DNA of 64,000 bases. Origin: S010-25 sp964466455. Its GTDB lineage: Bacteria > Pseudomonadota > Gammaproteobacteria > SZUA-229. The DNA lies in assembly GCA_964466455.1 (NCBI GenBank), contig CAYXNL010000004.1, forward strand, positions 1-64,000, written 5' to 3'. Each line of letters begins with the position of its first letter. The stretch's first letter is position 1. Position numbers and translations under genes: made by a program. Of this stretch, positions 34,710 through 44,488 are shown piece after piece. Under the pieces are notes generated by a model, which worked only from the letters and a program-made list of their open reading frames with translations, ran no database searches and was not told where the DNA came from.

Positions 34710-37541
34710 TTACCCTAAAATTCGTTTTAAATACTGACCGGTGTATGAGCTTTCAACCCGTGCTACCGTCTCAGGTGTGCCACAGGCAATGATCTGCCCA
34801 CCTTTATAACCACCTTCGGGGCCCAGATCAATAATCCAGTCAGCCATTTTTATCATATCAAGATTGTGTTCAATGACAATGATGGTGTTGCCGTGGTTGC
34901 GCAGGCGGATCAGTACATCGAGTAATTGCTGCACATCATAAAAATGCAGGCCGGTGGTTGGTTCATCCAGAATATAAACAGTACGGCCGGTATCACGTTT
35001 GGACAGTTCTTTGGAAAGTTTTATCCGTTGGGCTTCCCCTCCTGACAGGGTGGTTGCGCGTTGTCCCAGAGTGATGTAACCCAGACCAACATCAATCAGG
35101 GTCTGTAATTTGCGATTAATAACGGGAATCGCATCAAAAAACAGTAAGGCATCTTCAATGGTCATTTCCAGTATCTGGTGAATATTCAGTCCCTTGTATT
35201 TAACCTCCAGTGTTTCACGATTATAGCGTTTGCTGTGACAGACATCACAGGCAACGTATACATCTGGCAGAAAGTGCATTTCTACTTTAATCACGCCATC
35301 ACCCTGACAGGCTTCACAGCGACCGCCTTTTACATTAAAACTGAAACGTCCCGGTTTGTATCCGCGTGAGCGGGCTTCCTGGGTAGCGGAGAATAATTCG
35401 CGTATTGGTGTAAACAGACCGGTGTAGGTGGCGGGGTTGGAACGGGGAGTGCGCCCGATTGGAGACTGGTCGATATCAACCACCTTATCGAAATGTTCAA
35501 TACCATGACAGGCTGTGTGGGCGGCGGCAGTCATCGAGTTATTATTAATTTCCCGTGCAAGAATGGGGTACAGAGTGTCGTTAATCAGGGTTGATTTACC
35601 TGAACCGGAAACCCCAGTAACGCAGGTAAACAGCCCCACCGGTATCTCTATATCCACATGCTGTAGATTATTGCCGCTAGCACCTTCAATACGGAAGACC
35701 TCACCACTATGAGGGGTTCGCTGGCGAGGTATTTTTATCTGCTTTGTACCACTTAAATACTGGCCGGTTAATGAATTTTTATTTTTTTTGATTTCATCAG
35801 GCGTACCGGCAGCAATAATTTTACCCCCGTGTACCCCGGCACCGGGGCCGATATCAATCACATGATCTGCACTTAAAATGGCATCTTCATCATGTTCAAC
35901 CACGATTACGGTATTACCAATATCGCGCAGGTGGTTCAGTGTCTGGATCAAACGGTCGTTATCACGCTGATGCAGGCCTATCGATGGTTCATCAAGAATA
36001 TACATGACACCAACCAGACCGGCCCCGATTTGACTAGCCAGACGGATACGCTGTGATTCTCCACCGGACAGGGTGTCTGAACTTCGATCCAGAGTCAGAT
36101 AATCGAGTCCAACATTAACCAGAAAATTTAGCCGGGTGGAAATTTCCCGGTTAATCTTTTCTGCAATTTCTCCTCGATTACCCTGTAGATTTAACTGGCT
36201 AAAAAAATCAAAAGCCTGTTCAATGGGCATAGCGGTAATTTCTGCCAGTGTTTTATCCTTAACAAAGACATGTCTGGCAGCCTGATTTAAACGAGTGCCA
36301 TGACATTCGGGGCAGGGTTGTACCGACATATACTTCGCCAGTTCATCACGTACCAGATTTGATTCGGTTTCACGATAGCGCCGTTCCATCGTGTGCAGAA
36401 TCCCTTCAAAGGGGTGGCTGCGTTTTTTGCTGCGGCGACCACGGTGACCGGGGATAAAAAATTCAATTTTTTCTTTGCCACTGCCATATAACAATATAGT
36501 GCGTATCTTTTCAGCTAGATCCCGGTAGGATTTTTCAATATCAAAATTATAATGTTTCGCCAGCGATTGAATAATACTGAAATAATAAGCATTGCGGCGG
36601 TCCCAGCCGCGTATTGCCCCGCCAGCCAGGCTAAGGTGGCTATTACTGACAACTCGCTCGGGATCAAAAAAATGGTTGTGACCGAGGCCCTCACATGCCG
36701 GGCAGGCACCGGCAGGGTTATTAAATGAAAATAGACGCGGTTCGAGTTCCTGCAGGTTGTATCCACATAACGGGCAGGCAAATTTTGCCGAAAAGACAAT
36801 ATCATTCTGTGCGGTTTTCTCTTCCTTGTCCATCCACGCAATGGTGGCAATATCGCTGGATAGTTTGAGCGCTGTTTCAAATGACTCAGCCAGACGGGTC
36901 TGGATATCGGGGCGTACCTTAAAACGATCGACCACAACTTCAATCGTATGCTTCTTTTTCGCGTCCAGTTCAGGGGTCGCTTCCAGCTCGTATACCCTGC
37001 CATCTACGCGTACTCGTAGAAACCCCTGCTGTTTGAATTCATTAAACAGATTCAGATGTTCACCTTTGCGCTCACGTACTACCGGGGCCAGTAGCATCAG
37101 CTTGCTGCCATCAGGTAATGATAATACCTGATCAACCATCTGACTGATGGTCTGTACCTGTAATTCGGTATTGTGTTCGGGGCAACGCGGTGTGCCGGCG
37201 CGGGCATAGAGCAGGCGCAGGTAATCATAAATTTCAGTAACCGTGCCCACGGTTGAACGCGGGTTATGCGAGGTCGTCTTCTGTTCAATGGAGATAGCAG
37301 GAGAGAGCCCTTCAATGGTGTCAACATCCGGTTTTTCCATCATGGAAAGAAACTGACGAGCATAGGTGGATAATGATTGTACATAGCGACGCTGGCCTTC
37401 AGCAAAAATGGTATCAAAAGCCAGTGATGATTTTCCTGAACCGGAAAGACCGGTGATGACAATTAGTTTGTCACGCGGAATATCCAGGTTAATATTTTGT
37501 AAATTATGGGTGCGGGCACCACGAATTTGAATTGTATCCAT
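34710..37541 (-). CDS. uvrA: Excinuclease ABC subunit A
   Basis: A 943-residue UvrA (E. coli 940). There are two ABC ATPase modules, with Walker A GLSGSGKSS near the N terminus and GVSGSGKST in the second half, each with an LSGGE signature. The zinc-binding CPLCGY...CPACEGLG and CEACQGDG...CDVCHS are present. It scans DNA for bulky lesions and loads UvrB in nucleotide excision repair. It lies on the minus strand, divergent from the MFS gene, with 110 bases between. I see no LexA box in that gap. Confidence 0.98.
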   Translation of the reverse strand: MDTIQIRGARTHNLQNINLDIPRDKLIVITGLSGSGKSSLAFDTIFAEGQRRYVQSLSTYARQFLSMMEKPDVDTIEGLSPAISIEQKTTSHNPRSTVGTVTEIYDYLRLLYARAGTPRCPEHNTELQVQTISQMVDQVLSLPDGSKLMLLAPVVRERKGEHLNLFNEFKQQGFLRVRVDGRVYELEATPELDAKKKHTIEVVVDRFKVRPDIQTRLAESFETALKLSSDIATIAWMDKEEKTAQNDIVFSAKFACPLCGYNLQELEPRLFSFNNPAGACPACEGLGHNHFFDPERVVSNSHLSLAGGAIRGWDRRNAYYFSIIQSLAKHYNFDIEKSYRDLAEKIRTILLYGSGKEKIEFFIPGHRGRRSKKRSHPFEGILHTMERRYRETESNLVRDELAKYMSVQPCPECHGTRLNQAARHVFVKDKTLAEITAMPIEQAFDFFSQLNLQGNRGEIAEKINREISTRLNFLVNVGLDYLTLDRSSDTLSGGESQRIRLASQIGAGLVGVMYILDEPSIGLHQRDNDRLIQTLNHLRDIGNTVIVVEHDEDAILSADHVIDIGPGAGVHGGKIIAAGTPDEIKKNKNSLTGQYLSGTKQIKIPRQRTPHSGEVFRIEGASGNNLQHVDIEIPVGLFTCVTGVSGSGKSTLINDTLYPILAREINNNSMTAAAHTACHGIEHFDKVVDIDQSPIGRTPRSNPATYTGLFTPIRELFSATQEARSRGYKPGRFSFNVKGGRCEACQGDGVIKVEMHFLPDVYVACDVCHSKRYNRETLEVKYKGLNIHQILEMTIEDALLFFDAIPVINRKLQTLIDVGLGYITLGQRATTLSGGEAQRIKLSKELSKRDTGRTVYILDEPTTGLHFYDVQQLLDVLIRLRNHGNTIIVIEHNLDMIKMADWIIDLGPEGGYKGGQIIACGTPETVARVESSYTGQYLKRILG

Positions 37542-37651
37542 AACGTCATACAGCGAAAACTACAGTTAATCTGCTAGAATGCCTGTTTTTAGTTTTATCG
37601 GCAATAGTCCCGATAGCCTATTCCTTTTATTTTGCTCAAAGAATATAAATA

Positions 37652-39034
37652 ATGTCATCCATATCTTCTGTTAATTTAGCTGCCCAGGAACGTCGTGCGG
37701 GTGTTTCGCTGGCAATAATTTATGCCTTCCGTATGCTGGGTTTATTTATGATCCTGCCTGTTTTTGCCTTATATACCGAGCACTTACCCGGTGCTACACC
37801 CTTTTTAATGGGGTTGGCTCTGGGCATTTACGGTCTCACTCAGGCAGTTCTGCAAATTCCGTTTGGTATGTGGTCAGATCGAATCGGGCGTAAACCGGTA
37901 ATATTAATCGGTCTGCTGATTTTTGCAGCTGGTTCGTTAATTGCTGGCTCGGCACACAGTATTGAAGTCATTATCATTGGCCGCGCTATCCAGGGTTGTG
38001 GCGCAGTGGCGGCGGCACTGATGGCATTGGCGGCTGATCTTTCACGTGAAGAACATCGTACAAAAATGATGGCATTGATCGGTACCAGTATCGGTATGTC
38101 ATTTGCATTATCAATGGTGATTGGCCCCATTATTAACGACTGGATTGGTATTAGTGGTATTTTCTATACAACCGCAGTGTTGGCTATCGTTGGTATTGGT
38201 TTATTATATCTGTTGGTTCCTGACCCGGTAAGCAGTCATTTTCACCGCGATGCCGAAGTTGAACCCCAGTCGCTGGTCAGTGTACTTAAAAATACTCAGC
38301 TACTACGGCTGGATCTGGGCATTTTTACGCTGCATTTCATTTTGATGTGTGTATTTCAGGTGTTGCCACTGGTATTACAAAATGATATTGGTATTCCTGC
38401 CAGCCGTCACTGGGAAATTTACCTGCCCGTTTTTATCGTATCCCTGATGATTATGGTGCCATTTATTATTATTGCCGAACGTAAACGGGCGTTGAAGGCC
38501 ATTTTTATCGGAGCGGTTATCAGTCTAATCGTTGCTATTGGTATCTTTGTTGTGACGACCCATTCACTCTGGTTGATTGTTGTGGCATTGATTATTTTCT
38601 TTGCTGGTTTTAATTTACTGGAAGCCACATTACCCTCGCTGATTGCAAAAATAACCCCGGCAACGCAAAAAGGTACTGCAATGGGTGTTTACTCAAGCAG
38701 TCAGTTTCTAGGCGCGTTTGCCGGAGGGGCAATAGGCGGTATGGCTCATCAGTTCTGGGGGATTACAGGGGTTTACTATACTGCGCTGGCTTTTTTACTG
38801 TTCTGGCTGTTGGTCGCCACTACGATGAAACAACCGAGGTATTTAAGTACCTACCTGCTACGCCTGAAAACCGATGGTGCACCGGTAAAAGTAGAACAAT
38901 TACTGGCTGTAGAAGGAGTGATTGAGGCGGCTATTATTCAAAACGATGATACCCCGGCACCAGTTGCTTACCTGAAAATTGAAAAACATAACCTGAATGA
39001 AGAAAAATTATTCGCACTTGGCGTTGCACAATAG
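37652..39034 (+). CDS. MFS transporter of the YajR type
   Basis: A 460-residue major facilitator with 12 predicted TM helices and the MFS loop motif DRIGRKPVILIG between TM2 and TM3. After the last TM, residues about 410-460 form a small cytoplasmic domain (VEQLLAVEGVIEAAIIQ, then APVAYLKIEKHNL) resembling the ferredoxin-like YAM domain of E. coli YajR. The substrate is unknown. The order uvrA, MFS, ssb is common in Gammaproteobacteria. Confidence 0.85.
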   Translation: MSSISSVNLAAQERRAGVSLAIIYAFRMLGLFMILPVFALYTEHLPGATPFLMGLALGIYGLTQAVLQIPFGMWSDRIGRKPVILIGLLIFAAGSLIAGSAHSIEVIIIGRAIQGCGAVAAALMALAADLSREEHRTKMMALIGTSIGMSFALSMVIGPIINDWIGISGIFYTTAVLAIVGIGLLYLLVPDPVSSHFHRDAEVEPQSLVSVLKNTQLLRLDLGIFTLHFILMCVFQVLPLVLQNDIGIPASRHWEIYLPVFIVSLMIMVPFIIIAERKRALKAIFIGAVISLIVAIGIFVVTTHSLWLIVVALIIFFAGFNLLEATLPSLIAKITPATQKGTAMGVYSSSQFLGAFAGGAIGGMAHQFWGITGVYYTALAFLLFWLLVATTMKQPRYLSTYLLRLKTDGAPVKVEQLLAVEGVIEAAIIQNDDTPAPVAYLKIEKHNLNEEKLFALGVAQ

Positions 39035-39076
39035 TATTATCAGTATTTTGAATAATTAAGTCTGGATGGAGAAACA

Positions 39077-39553
39077 ATGGCTCAAACTGGCATAAATAAA
39101 GTAATCCTGATCGGTAATTTAGGCAAGGATCCGGAAGTGAAATACATGCCAAGCGGTGATGCTGTGGCAAATATCACCATGGCTACCTCGGATACATGGA
39201 ATGATAAAAATAGCGGTGAGAAAAAGGAAAAAACAGAATGGCATCGTGTTGTTTTCTTTGGCAAGCTAGCAGAAATTGTTGGTCAATACTGCAAGAAGGG
39301 CTCCAAGATATATGTCGAAGGACAGTTACAAACCCGTAAATGGCAGGGGCAGGATGGGCAGGATCGTTACACCACTGAGGTTGTTGTCAGAGGATTCAAT
39401 GGCACCATGCAAATGCTTGACAGTCGTGGCGATGGCGGTGGTTATGCACCAGCTCAGGCACCTCAGGCGCAGTCTGCTGCACCGGCAAAACCTCAGCAAA
39501 CGACCGCTCCTGCAATGGTGGATGACAATTTTGATGATGATATTCCGTTTTGA
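39077..39553 (+). CDS. ssb: Single-stranded DNA-binding protein
   Basis: A 158-residue SSB. The OB-fold (about 5-110) starts INKVILIGNLGKDPEVKYM and has TEWHRVVFFGKLAEIVGQY. A Gln/Pro/Ala linker leads to the acidic tail DDNFDDDIPF, the peptide that binds RecQ, PriA, Exo I, the chi subunit of polymerase III and others. It forms tetramers on ssDNA in replication and repair. TGGAGAAACA precedes the ATG. Confidence 0.98.
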   Translation: MAQTGINKVILIGNLGKDPEVKYMPSGDAVANITMATSDTWNDKNSGEKKEKTEWHRVVFFGKLAEIVGQYCKKGSKIYVEGQLQTRKWQGQDGQDRYTTEVVVRGFNGTMQMLDSRGDGGGYAPAQAPQAQSAAPAKPQQTTAPAMVDDNFDDDIPF

Positions 39554-39581
39554 AAGGTTCCCGGAAATCTTTTTCACTACC

Positions 39582-39657
39582 ATCTGCCAGGGCAGATTTT
39601 CAGTCTTCAGGGATTTGATTCCTCGCGGCTTGTGGTGGGTTGCTTGTTATTGCAACC
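39582..39657 (+). other. Hairpins after ssb
   Basis: ATCTGC/GCAGAT (39582-39597) is followed by TTTTCAG, a weak candidate terminator for ssb. GGTTGC/GCAACC (39638-39657) forms a second hairpin. The 208-base gap then continues to the tandem repeat and the next small gene. Confidence 0.4.
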
Positions 39658-39705
39658 GAGCTTGCAAAGTTGCAGGGTTATCATTATATTTACCTGTCAT
39701 TACTC

Positions 39706-39735
39706 AGGCCAACGTACAAAAGGCCAACGTACAAA
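39706..39735 (+). repeat. Perfect 15-bp tandem duplication
   Basis: AGGCCAACGTACAAA occurs twice with no spacer (39706-39720, 39721-39735), 26 bases before the start of the 66-residue gene. It could be a regulator site duplicated by slippage or simply a recent replication error. Confidence 0.9.
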
Positions 39736-39761
39736 GCCGAACTTTTCAATAGGAGGAGATA

Positions 39762-39962
39762 ATGGATACAGAAAAAATAATGGAGGGTATTTCTGCAGAA
39801 ATGCTGGTTGCATTAAGTGCAATGGAAAAAGCAGAAACGCAGGAAGAAAAACGGATATACAGTGAAATAATAAAAAATTTGAGTAGTTCACTAGGTGAGC
39901 TTTATCATTTGATCAGCGATATGGCGGGGCTGTATGATGAAGATGAATCCATTCCCTTTTAA
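39762..39962 (+). CDS. 66-residue acidic protein with an SSB-like C-terminal tip
   Basis: I do not recognise a named family. The 66 residues form two likely helices (MEGISAEMLVALSAMEKAE and KIIYS-like SEIIKNLSSSLGELYHLI) and end in DEDESIPF. The neighbouring SSB ends DDDIPF. An acidic run ending in Ile-Pro-Phe at the extreme C terminus is the SSB-interaction tip. A consensus AGGAGG lies five bases before the ATG, so the gene is probably translated well. Possible roles are competing with or bridging SSB partner proteins; this is inference from the tail and location. Confidence 0.8.
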   Translation: MDTEKIMEGISAEMLVALSAMEKAETQEEKRIYSEIIKNLSSSLGELYHLISDMAGLYDEDESIPF

Positions 39963-39996
39963 GCACCGATAAAAGCGGGCAATAAAATAGCAGAAT

Positions 39997-42255
39997 ATGA
40001 CGCAACAGAATGAACTTGAATTCGAAGGCATAGAACATCTACCAATCTCTGAATTTACTGAAAAAGCCTATCTCGATTACTCTATGTATGTCATTCTGGA
40101 TCGGGCTCTGCCATTCATTGGTGATGGTCTAAAACCAGTTCAGCGTCGTATTGTTTATGCTATGTCCGAGCTTGGGCTGAAAGCCTCGTCCAAACATAAA
40201 AAATCAGCACGTACTGTTGGTGATGTACTGGGTAAGTACCATCCGCATGGTGATAGTGCCTGTTATGAAGCCATGGTGCTGATGGCGCAGCCATTTTCCT
40301 ACCGCTACCCACTGGTTGACGGACAGGGGAACTGGGGTTCAACAGACGACCCAAAATCATTTGCGGCAATGCGTTATACCGAGTCACGGTTAACCGCTTA
40401 TGCAGAAGTATTACTAGGTGAGCTGGGTCAGGGGACGGTTGAATGGACACCTAACTTTGATGGTACGCTGGATGAACCCGAATCACTTCCCGCACGTTTA
40501 CCTAATGTTCTATTAAATGGCGGGACAGGTATAGCAGTTGGCATGGCGACCGATATTCTGCCACATAACCTGCGCGAAGTGGCCAGCGCCTGTGTGCGTT
40601 TACTGGAAGCACCGAAAAGCACACTGGAAGAATTGTGTGAGCATATTCAGGGACCAGATTTTCCTACCGAGGCGGAGATTATTACCCCGCGTGAAGAGAT
40701 TATCGAAACCTATCGCAGTGGACGCGGCAGTATCCGTCAGCGCGGCTGTTATCATACAGAAGACGGGTTTATTATTATTACAGCGCTACCCTACCAGGTT
40801 TCTGGTAATAAAATACTGGAACAGATAGCGCAACAGATGACGGCAAAAAAGCTACCAATGGTAGAAGATTTACGGGATGAATCTGACCATGAAAATCCAA
40901 CCCGGCTAGTCATTGTGCCACGCTCAAACCGGGTTAATAGCGATGAGTTGATGCAGCATCTGTTTGCGACCACTGATCTTGAACGCAGTTACCGTGTAAA
41001 TATGAATATGATCGGTATCGACGGGCGCCCTCAGGTAAAAGATTTACGCCTGCTGCTGGGGGAATGGCTTAATTATCGTACCGTTACCGTTCGTCGTCGT
41101 CTGCAATGGCGCCTGGAGAAAGTTAATAAACGTTTGCATGTGCTGGATGCGTTGTTAATTGCGTATCTGAATATTGATGAAGTGATTGCGATTATTCGCG
41201 AAAACGATAAACCCAAACCGGTATTAATAGTACATTTCTCGATTAGTGATCTACAGGCGGAAGCCATTCTGGAATTAAAACTGCGTAATCTGGCGAAACT
41301 GGAGGAAATGAAAATACGTAAGGAACAGAATGCGCTGGCACTGGAACGAACCTGGCTTGAAAAAATTCTGGCTTCAGCGCAGCGTTTAAAGACACTGATT
41401 CGCAAAGAGATTATTGCTGATGCCGATGCCTATGGCGACGACAGACGATCCCCCATTGTTGAACGCACCGTCGCTCATGCGCTGGCTGAATCATCACTCA
41501 TTTCCTCTGAAGCGATTACGATTATATTATCGAACAAAGGTTGGGTGCGGGCGGCAAAGGGACATGAAGTTGATCCATCAAAATTAAATTATAAAGCGGG
41601 GGACAGTTACTCTGCTTCTGTACAGGGCAAGACGAATCAACGCGTTGTTTTTTTTGATTCGAGTGGGCGTGCTTATACCCTGCCGGCACATAAGTTGCCA
41701 TCTGCGCGTGGACAGGGCGACCCCCTGACCGGTTATTTTACCTCTCCTGCCGGCGCATATTTTATCGCTGTTATGACTGGTCATGAAGATGACCTGTATC
41801 TACTGTCCAGTGATTCTGGTTATGGTTTTGTCGGTCGGCTGGGTGATATGCAGGCAAATGCCAGAAAAGGTAAAGTGGTATTAAATGTGGGCAGGGGAGC
41901 AAAAGCATTATCCCCTGTCAAAGTTTGTGATATGAAAACCGACCGGATTGTTGCGGTCGGTAGTACCGGATATATGCTGGTAACCCCGCTTGCACAGTTA
42001 CCACAAATGGCAAAGGGTAAAGGGAATAAAATTATTAATATACCTTCCAGGCTACTGAAAAGTGGTGAGGAGCGGGTGGTAGCGATAACACTGGTAGCGG
42101 AAAAAGCCAGTCTGGTCGTGCATTGTGGTAAGAAATATAAAACGATGAAATCATCTGAACTGGGTAATTACGCCGGTGAACGCGGACGACGGGGGGTGAA
42201 GCTGTCCCAGGGCTATCGTCAGGTAGATCGAATGCTTGTACTCAAAAAAAACTGA
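39997..42255 (+). CDS. parC: DNA topoisomerase IV subunit A
   Basis: A 752-residue ParC, the E. coli length. The quinolone region GKYHPHGDSACYEAMV has the wild-type Ser and Glu, and the catalytic tyrosine is in AAMRYTES. The C-terminal half has beta-pinwheel blades shorter than in GyrA, with no GyrA box, which identifies ParC. With ParE (not in the window) it decatenates chromosomes. The start is 34 bases after the small gene. It converges with the FimX-like gene. Confidence 0.97.
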   Translation: MTQQNELEFEGIEHLPISEFTEKAYLDYSMYVILDRALPFIGDGLKPVQRRIVYAMSELGLKASSKHKKSARTVGDVLGKYHPHGDSACYEAMVLMAQPFSYRYPLVDGQGNWGSTDDPKSFAAMRYTESRLTAYAEVLLGELGQGTVEWTPNFDGTLDEPESLPARLPNVLLNGGTGIAVGMATDILPHNLREVASACVRLLEAPKSTLEELCEHIQGPDFPTEAEIITPREEIIETYRSGRGSIRQRGCYHTEDGFIIITALPYQVSGNKILEQIAQQMTAKKLPMVEDLRDESDHENPTRLVIVPRSNRVNSDELMQHLFATTDLERSYRVNMNMIGIDGRPQVKDLRLLLGEWLNYRTVTVRRRLQWRLEKVNKRLHVLDALLIAYLNIDEVIAIIRENDKPKPVLIVHFSISDLQAEAILELKLRNLAKLEEMKIRKEQNALALERTWLEKILASAQRLKTLIRKEIIADADAYGDDRRSPIVERTVAHALAESSLISSEAITIILSNKGWVRAAKGHEVDPSKLNYKAGDSYSASVQGKTNQRVVFFDSSGRAYTLPAHKLPSARGQGDPLTGYFTSPAGAYFIAVMTGHEDDLYLLSSDSGYGFVGRLGDMQANARKGKVVLNVGRGAKALSPVKVCDMKTDRIVAVGSTGYMLVTPLAQLPQMAKGKGNKIINIPSRLLKSGEERVVAITLVAEKASLVVHCGKKYKTMKSSELGNYAGERGRRGVKLSQGYRQVDRMLVLKKN

Positions 42256-42281
42256 GCTAGTTTGTTTATAATTCTGTTATA

Positions 42282-44441
42282 TCAGCCGGACATTTCAGTG
42301 AAATCATAATCCATCTCCGGTGCTGGTTCCTGCAGGAAATTACCCTGTATAAAGTTAATCCCCATGCCCCATAAAATAGACAGGCTGGCGGCATTAGGTA
42401 CATGCTGCGCGATGGTGAGTTTACCTAACTCAGCAGATCTGTCGGCAATCATCTTAATATGTTCCTGATTCTGTATGTTTTCCGCCAGATCTTCCATATG
42501 CCCCGGGTCTATGCGTAAATAGTCTGCATCAATATGCTGTAATAACTGGAATGGGTTAGAGCCGGAGCCGAAGTCGTCGAGGATAAAACCGCATTTTAGC
42601 TTCTTTAACTGCTGTGACAGTTCTCTGGCATGTTTCAAATTGGTTACGGCTACACTTTCTTTTACTGCAAAAGTCAGTGAGTTTGCTGGTAACTGTTTTT
42701 CTTTTATCTGGTAACTCAGCCAGTCAATCAAGGTATTATCTTTGATTGATGCAGCAGATAGTTTGAGAAAAAGCAATGTTTCCTTTCCCTGTTTACAACG
42801 GTTGGTAAAATGTGTGATGGCCTGATAAAACACCCAGCGGTCGATGGCTGTTGCCATACCAATTCGTTCTGCTGCAGGAAAAAAATCCTGTGGCATAATG
42901 AGTTTGGGAACACCTTTTTTCTGGTTTGTATTTCTGAGTCGTACGAATACTTCATAGCGTTCTTTTGTATCACCGTGTAGACTGACAATCGGCTGAAAAT
43001 GCAGGATGAAATTATCGTTCTTCAATGCACCGGTTAGTTGTTGCTTGAGGCAACTATCAACCTCCTGGCGTGTCAGTTCTCCTTTTTCCGGTTCATGAAT
43101 ACAGAACTGATTAACCCCTTTTTCGGTGGCTTCCTGCAATGCTTTTTCAACACTTGCCAGAGCCGTGTTATATTCCAGTGCGTCGGTGTCAATTAACAAG
43201 GCACCGATACTGCAGGTAGTGTTAATACTATTATTATTTATTTTATAGGTAAGCGTTAGCATAATCTCCTGTAGTTGAGCAATCAGTTTTTCAGTATCTG
43301 TCTTACTATGATTCTCGGCAATACAGGCAAAAGTGGAATGGGTGTATCGGGCAAGCGTGATCTGTTCATCCACAACCGAATTAAGTGCTTTGGCCGCTGC
43401 GGTAATATATTTATCGGCATCCGATATGCCAACGGTTTTTTTTATGGCATCAAAATTATCAAGCTGTATCTCCATAACGACTGCAGGCTGCTCATCCTGT
43501 GCGTGATGATTAATAACATCCTTGAGAGTTTCAATAAAATACTGGCGATTGAAAATACCCGTCAACTGGTCTTTCTGACTTAGCAGCTTTAACTGTTTTT
43601 CCAGTTCTTCTGAGTCGATGGTTTCTTTACGGATAATAATCTGTATACAGGATTCGTTATCAATCCGTGCTGGTGACAATTCCATTTTACCTTCAAATTC
43701 TTCTCCATCAGGTTGACGTAACCGGGTTTGCAGGGTTTTTGAGCCGTCTTCGGTTTTTGCATAGTTACGTAAAAATTTCTTGAATGGCTCACGCTGATCT
43801 TTTGCAATCATATCAAGTACAGGGAGTCCTTCAAGCTCGTCAGACTCATTAATACTAAAAAGTTCAAGGTAGGACTGATTGGAATAGATATGCATACCTT
43901 CATGGATGTAGGCAATCGCATCTCTGGAGCTATCGAGTAGTGAGTTACAGCGACGTTCTGTTTCGCGCAACGATTTCCCCATGGTTTCTGTTTTTCTGGT
44001 CTGGATTAGTGCCTGCTGTTCGCGGTCAATGACCAGTAATAAATGCTCGATATTATCAAAAGAAACTAGATCAACTGCACCGTTGTGCATAGCGTCGAGA
44101 ACAGAGGAATTCATCCCTTTTCGATCAACGGCTATGACACGGCTTAGCGAACAGGTCGGCTGTTTTTTTAGACACTCACAGACCTGTTTCAGATTAATCA
44201 GTTCCATGCCGTTAAAGTAGATCACCAGATCGGGAGGGTGCGATTCAGTGGCCTGAATTAGATCCTCTTCATCCTCCACACGAGAAGATCTCGCCGTATA
44301 ACCTGTTCCCCGCAGGGAACTGACGATACGCTCTTCCGTATCAAATGAATCATCAATAATAATTAAGTTAACTGATTTTTCTTTCACAATATTCCCGATA
44401 TAGGTTGAACATTCATGCGCCTGGTCAGTATTTAGATACAT
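42282..44441 (-). CDS. FimX-like REC-PAS-GGDEF-EAL protein with degenerate catalytic motifs
   Basis: A 719-residue protein. The receiver-like domain is at about 22-140 (NLIIIDDSFDTEERIV), PAS at 155-270, GGDEF at 285-440 and EAL at 455-710. The GGDEF signature is replaced by THSTF and EAL by EVF (YEVFVRLRN). DDFGSG remains, but the usual DxxKID Lys is Arg (DYLRID). So neither c-di-GMP synthesis nor breakdown is expected, as in FimX, a c-di-GMP receptor for type IV pilus function. The parC, fimX, psd neighbourhood recalls Pseudomonas aeruginosa. The exact orthology is inferred. Confidence 0.75.
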   Translation of the reverse strand: MYLNTDQAHECSTYIGNIVKEKSVNLIIIDDSFDTEERIVSSLRGTGYTARSSRVEDEEDLIQATESHPPDLVIYFNGMELINLKQVCECLKKQPTCSLSRVIAVDRKGMNSSVLDAMHNGAVDLVSFDNIEHLLLVIDREQQALIQTRKTETMGKSLRETERRCNSLLDSSRDAIAYIHEGMHIYSNQSYLELFSINESDELEGLPVLDMIAKDQREPFKKFLRNYAKTEDGSKTLQTRLRQPDGEEFEGKMELSPARIDNESCIQIIIRKETIDSEELEKQLKLLSQKDQLTGIFNRQYFIETLKDVINHHAQDEQPAVVMEIQLDNFDAIKKTVGISDADKYITAAAKALNSVVDEQITLARYTHSTFACIAENHSKTDTEKLIAQLQEIMLTLTYKINNNSINTTCSIGALLIDTDALEYNTALASVEKALQEATEKGVNQFCIHEPEKGELTRQEVDSCLKQQLTGALKNDNFILHFQPIVSLHGDTKERYEVFVRLRNTNQKKGVPKLIMPQDFFPAAERIGMATAIDRWVFYQAITHFTNRCKQGKETLLFLKLSAASIKDNTLIDWLSYQIKEKQLPANSLTFAVKESVAVTNLKHARELSQQLKKLKCGFILDDFGSGSNPFQLLQHIDADYLRIDPGHMEDLAENIQNQEHIKMIADRSAELGKLTIAQHVPNAASLSILWGMGINFIQGNFLQEPAPEMDYDFTEMSG

Positions 44442-44488
44442 AGGTACCTCTATTAATATCTCATCAATGTAATTTTGATGACAGACTC

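Noticed and set aside
37542..37651. LexA (SOS) box before uvrA
   Set aside because: CTGT and CAG-like words occur but not as an inverted CTG-N10-CAG; the arms are in direct orientation or wrongly spaced.
39762..39962. Antitoxin of a toxin-antitoxin pair
   Set aside because: No toxin-sized gene lies next to it; parC follows directly, and the SSB-like tail explains the sequence better.
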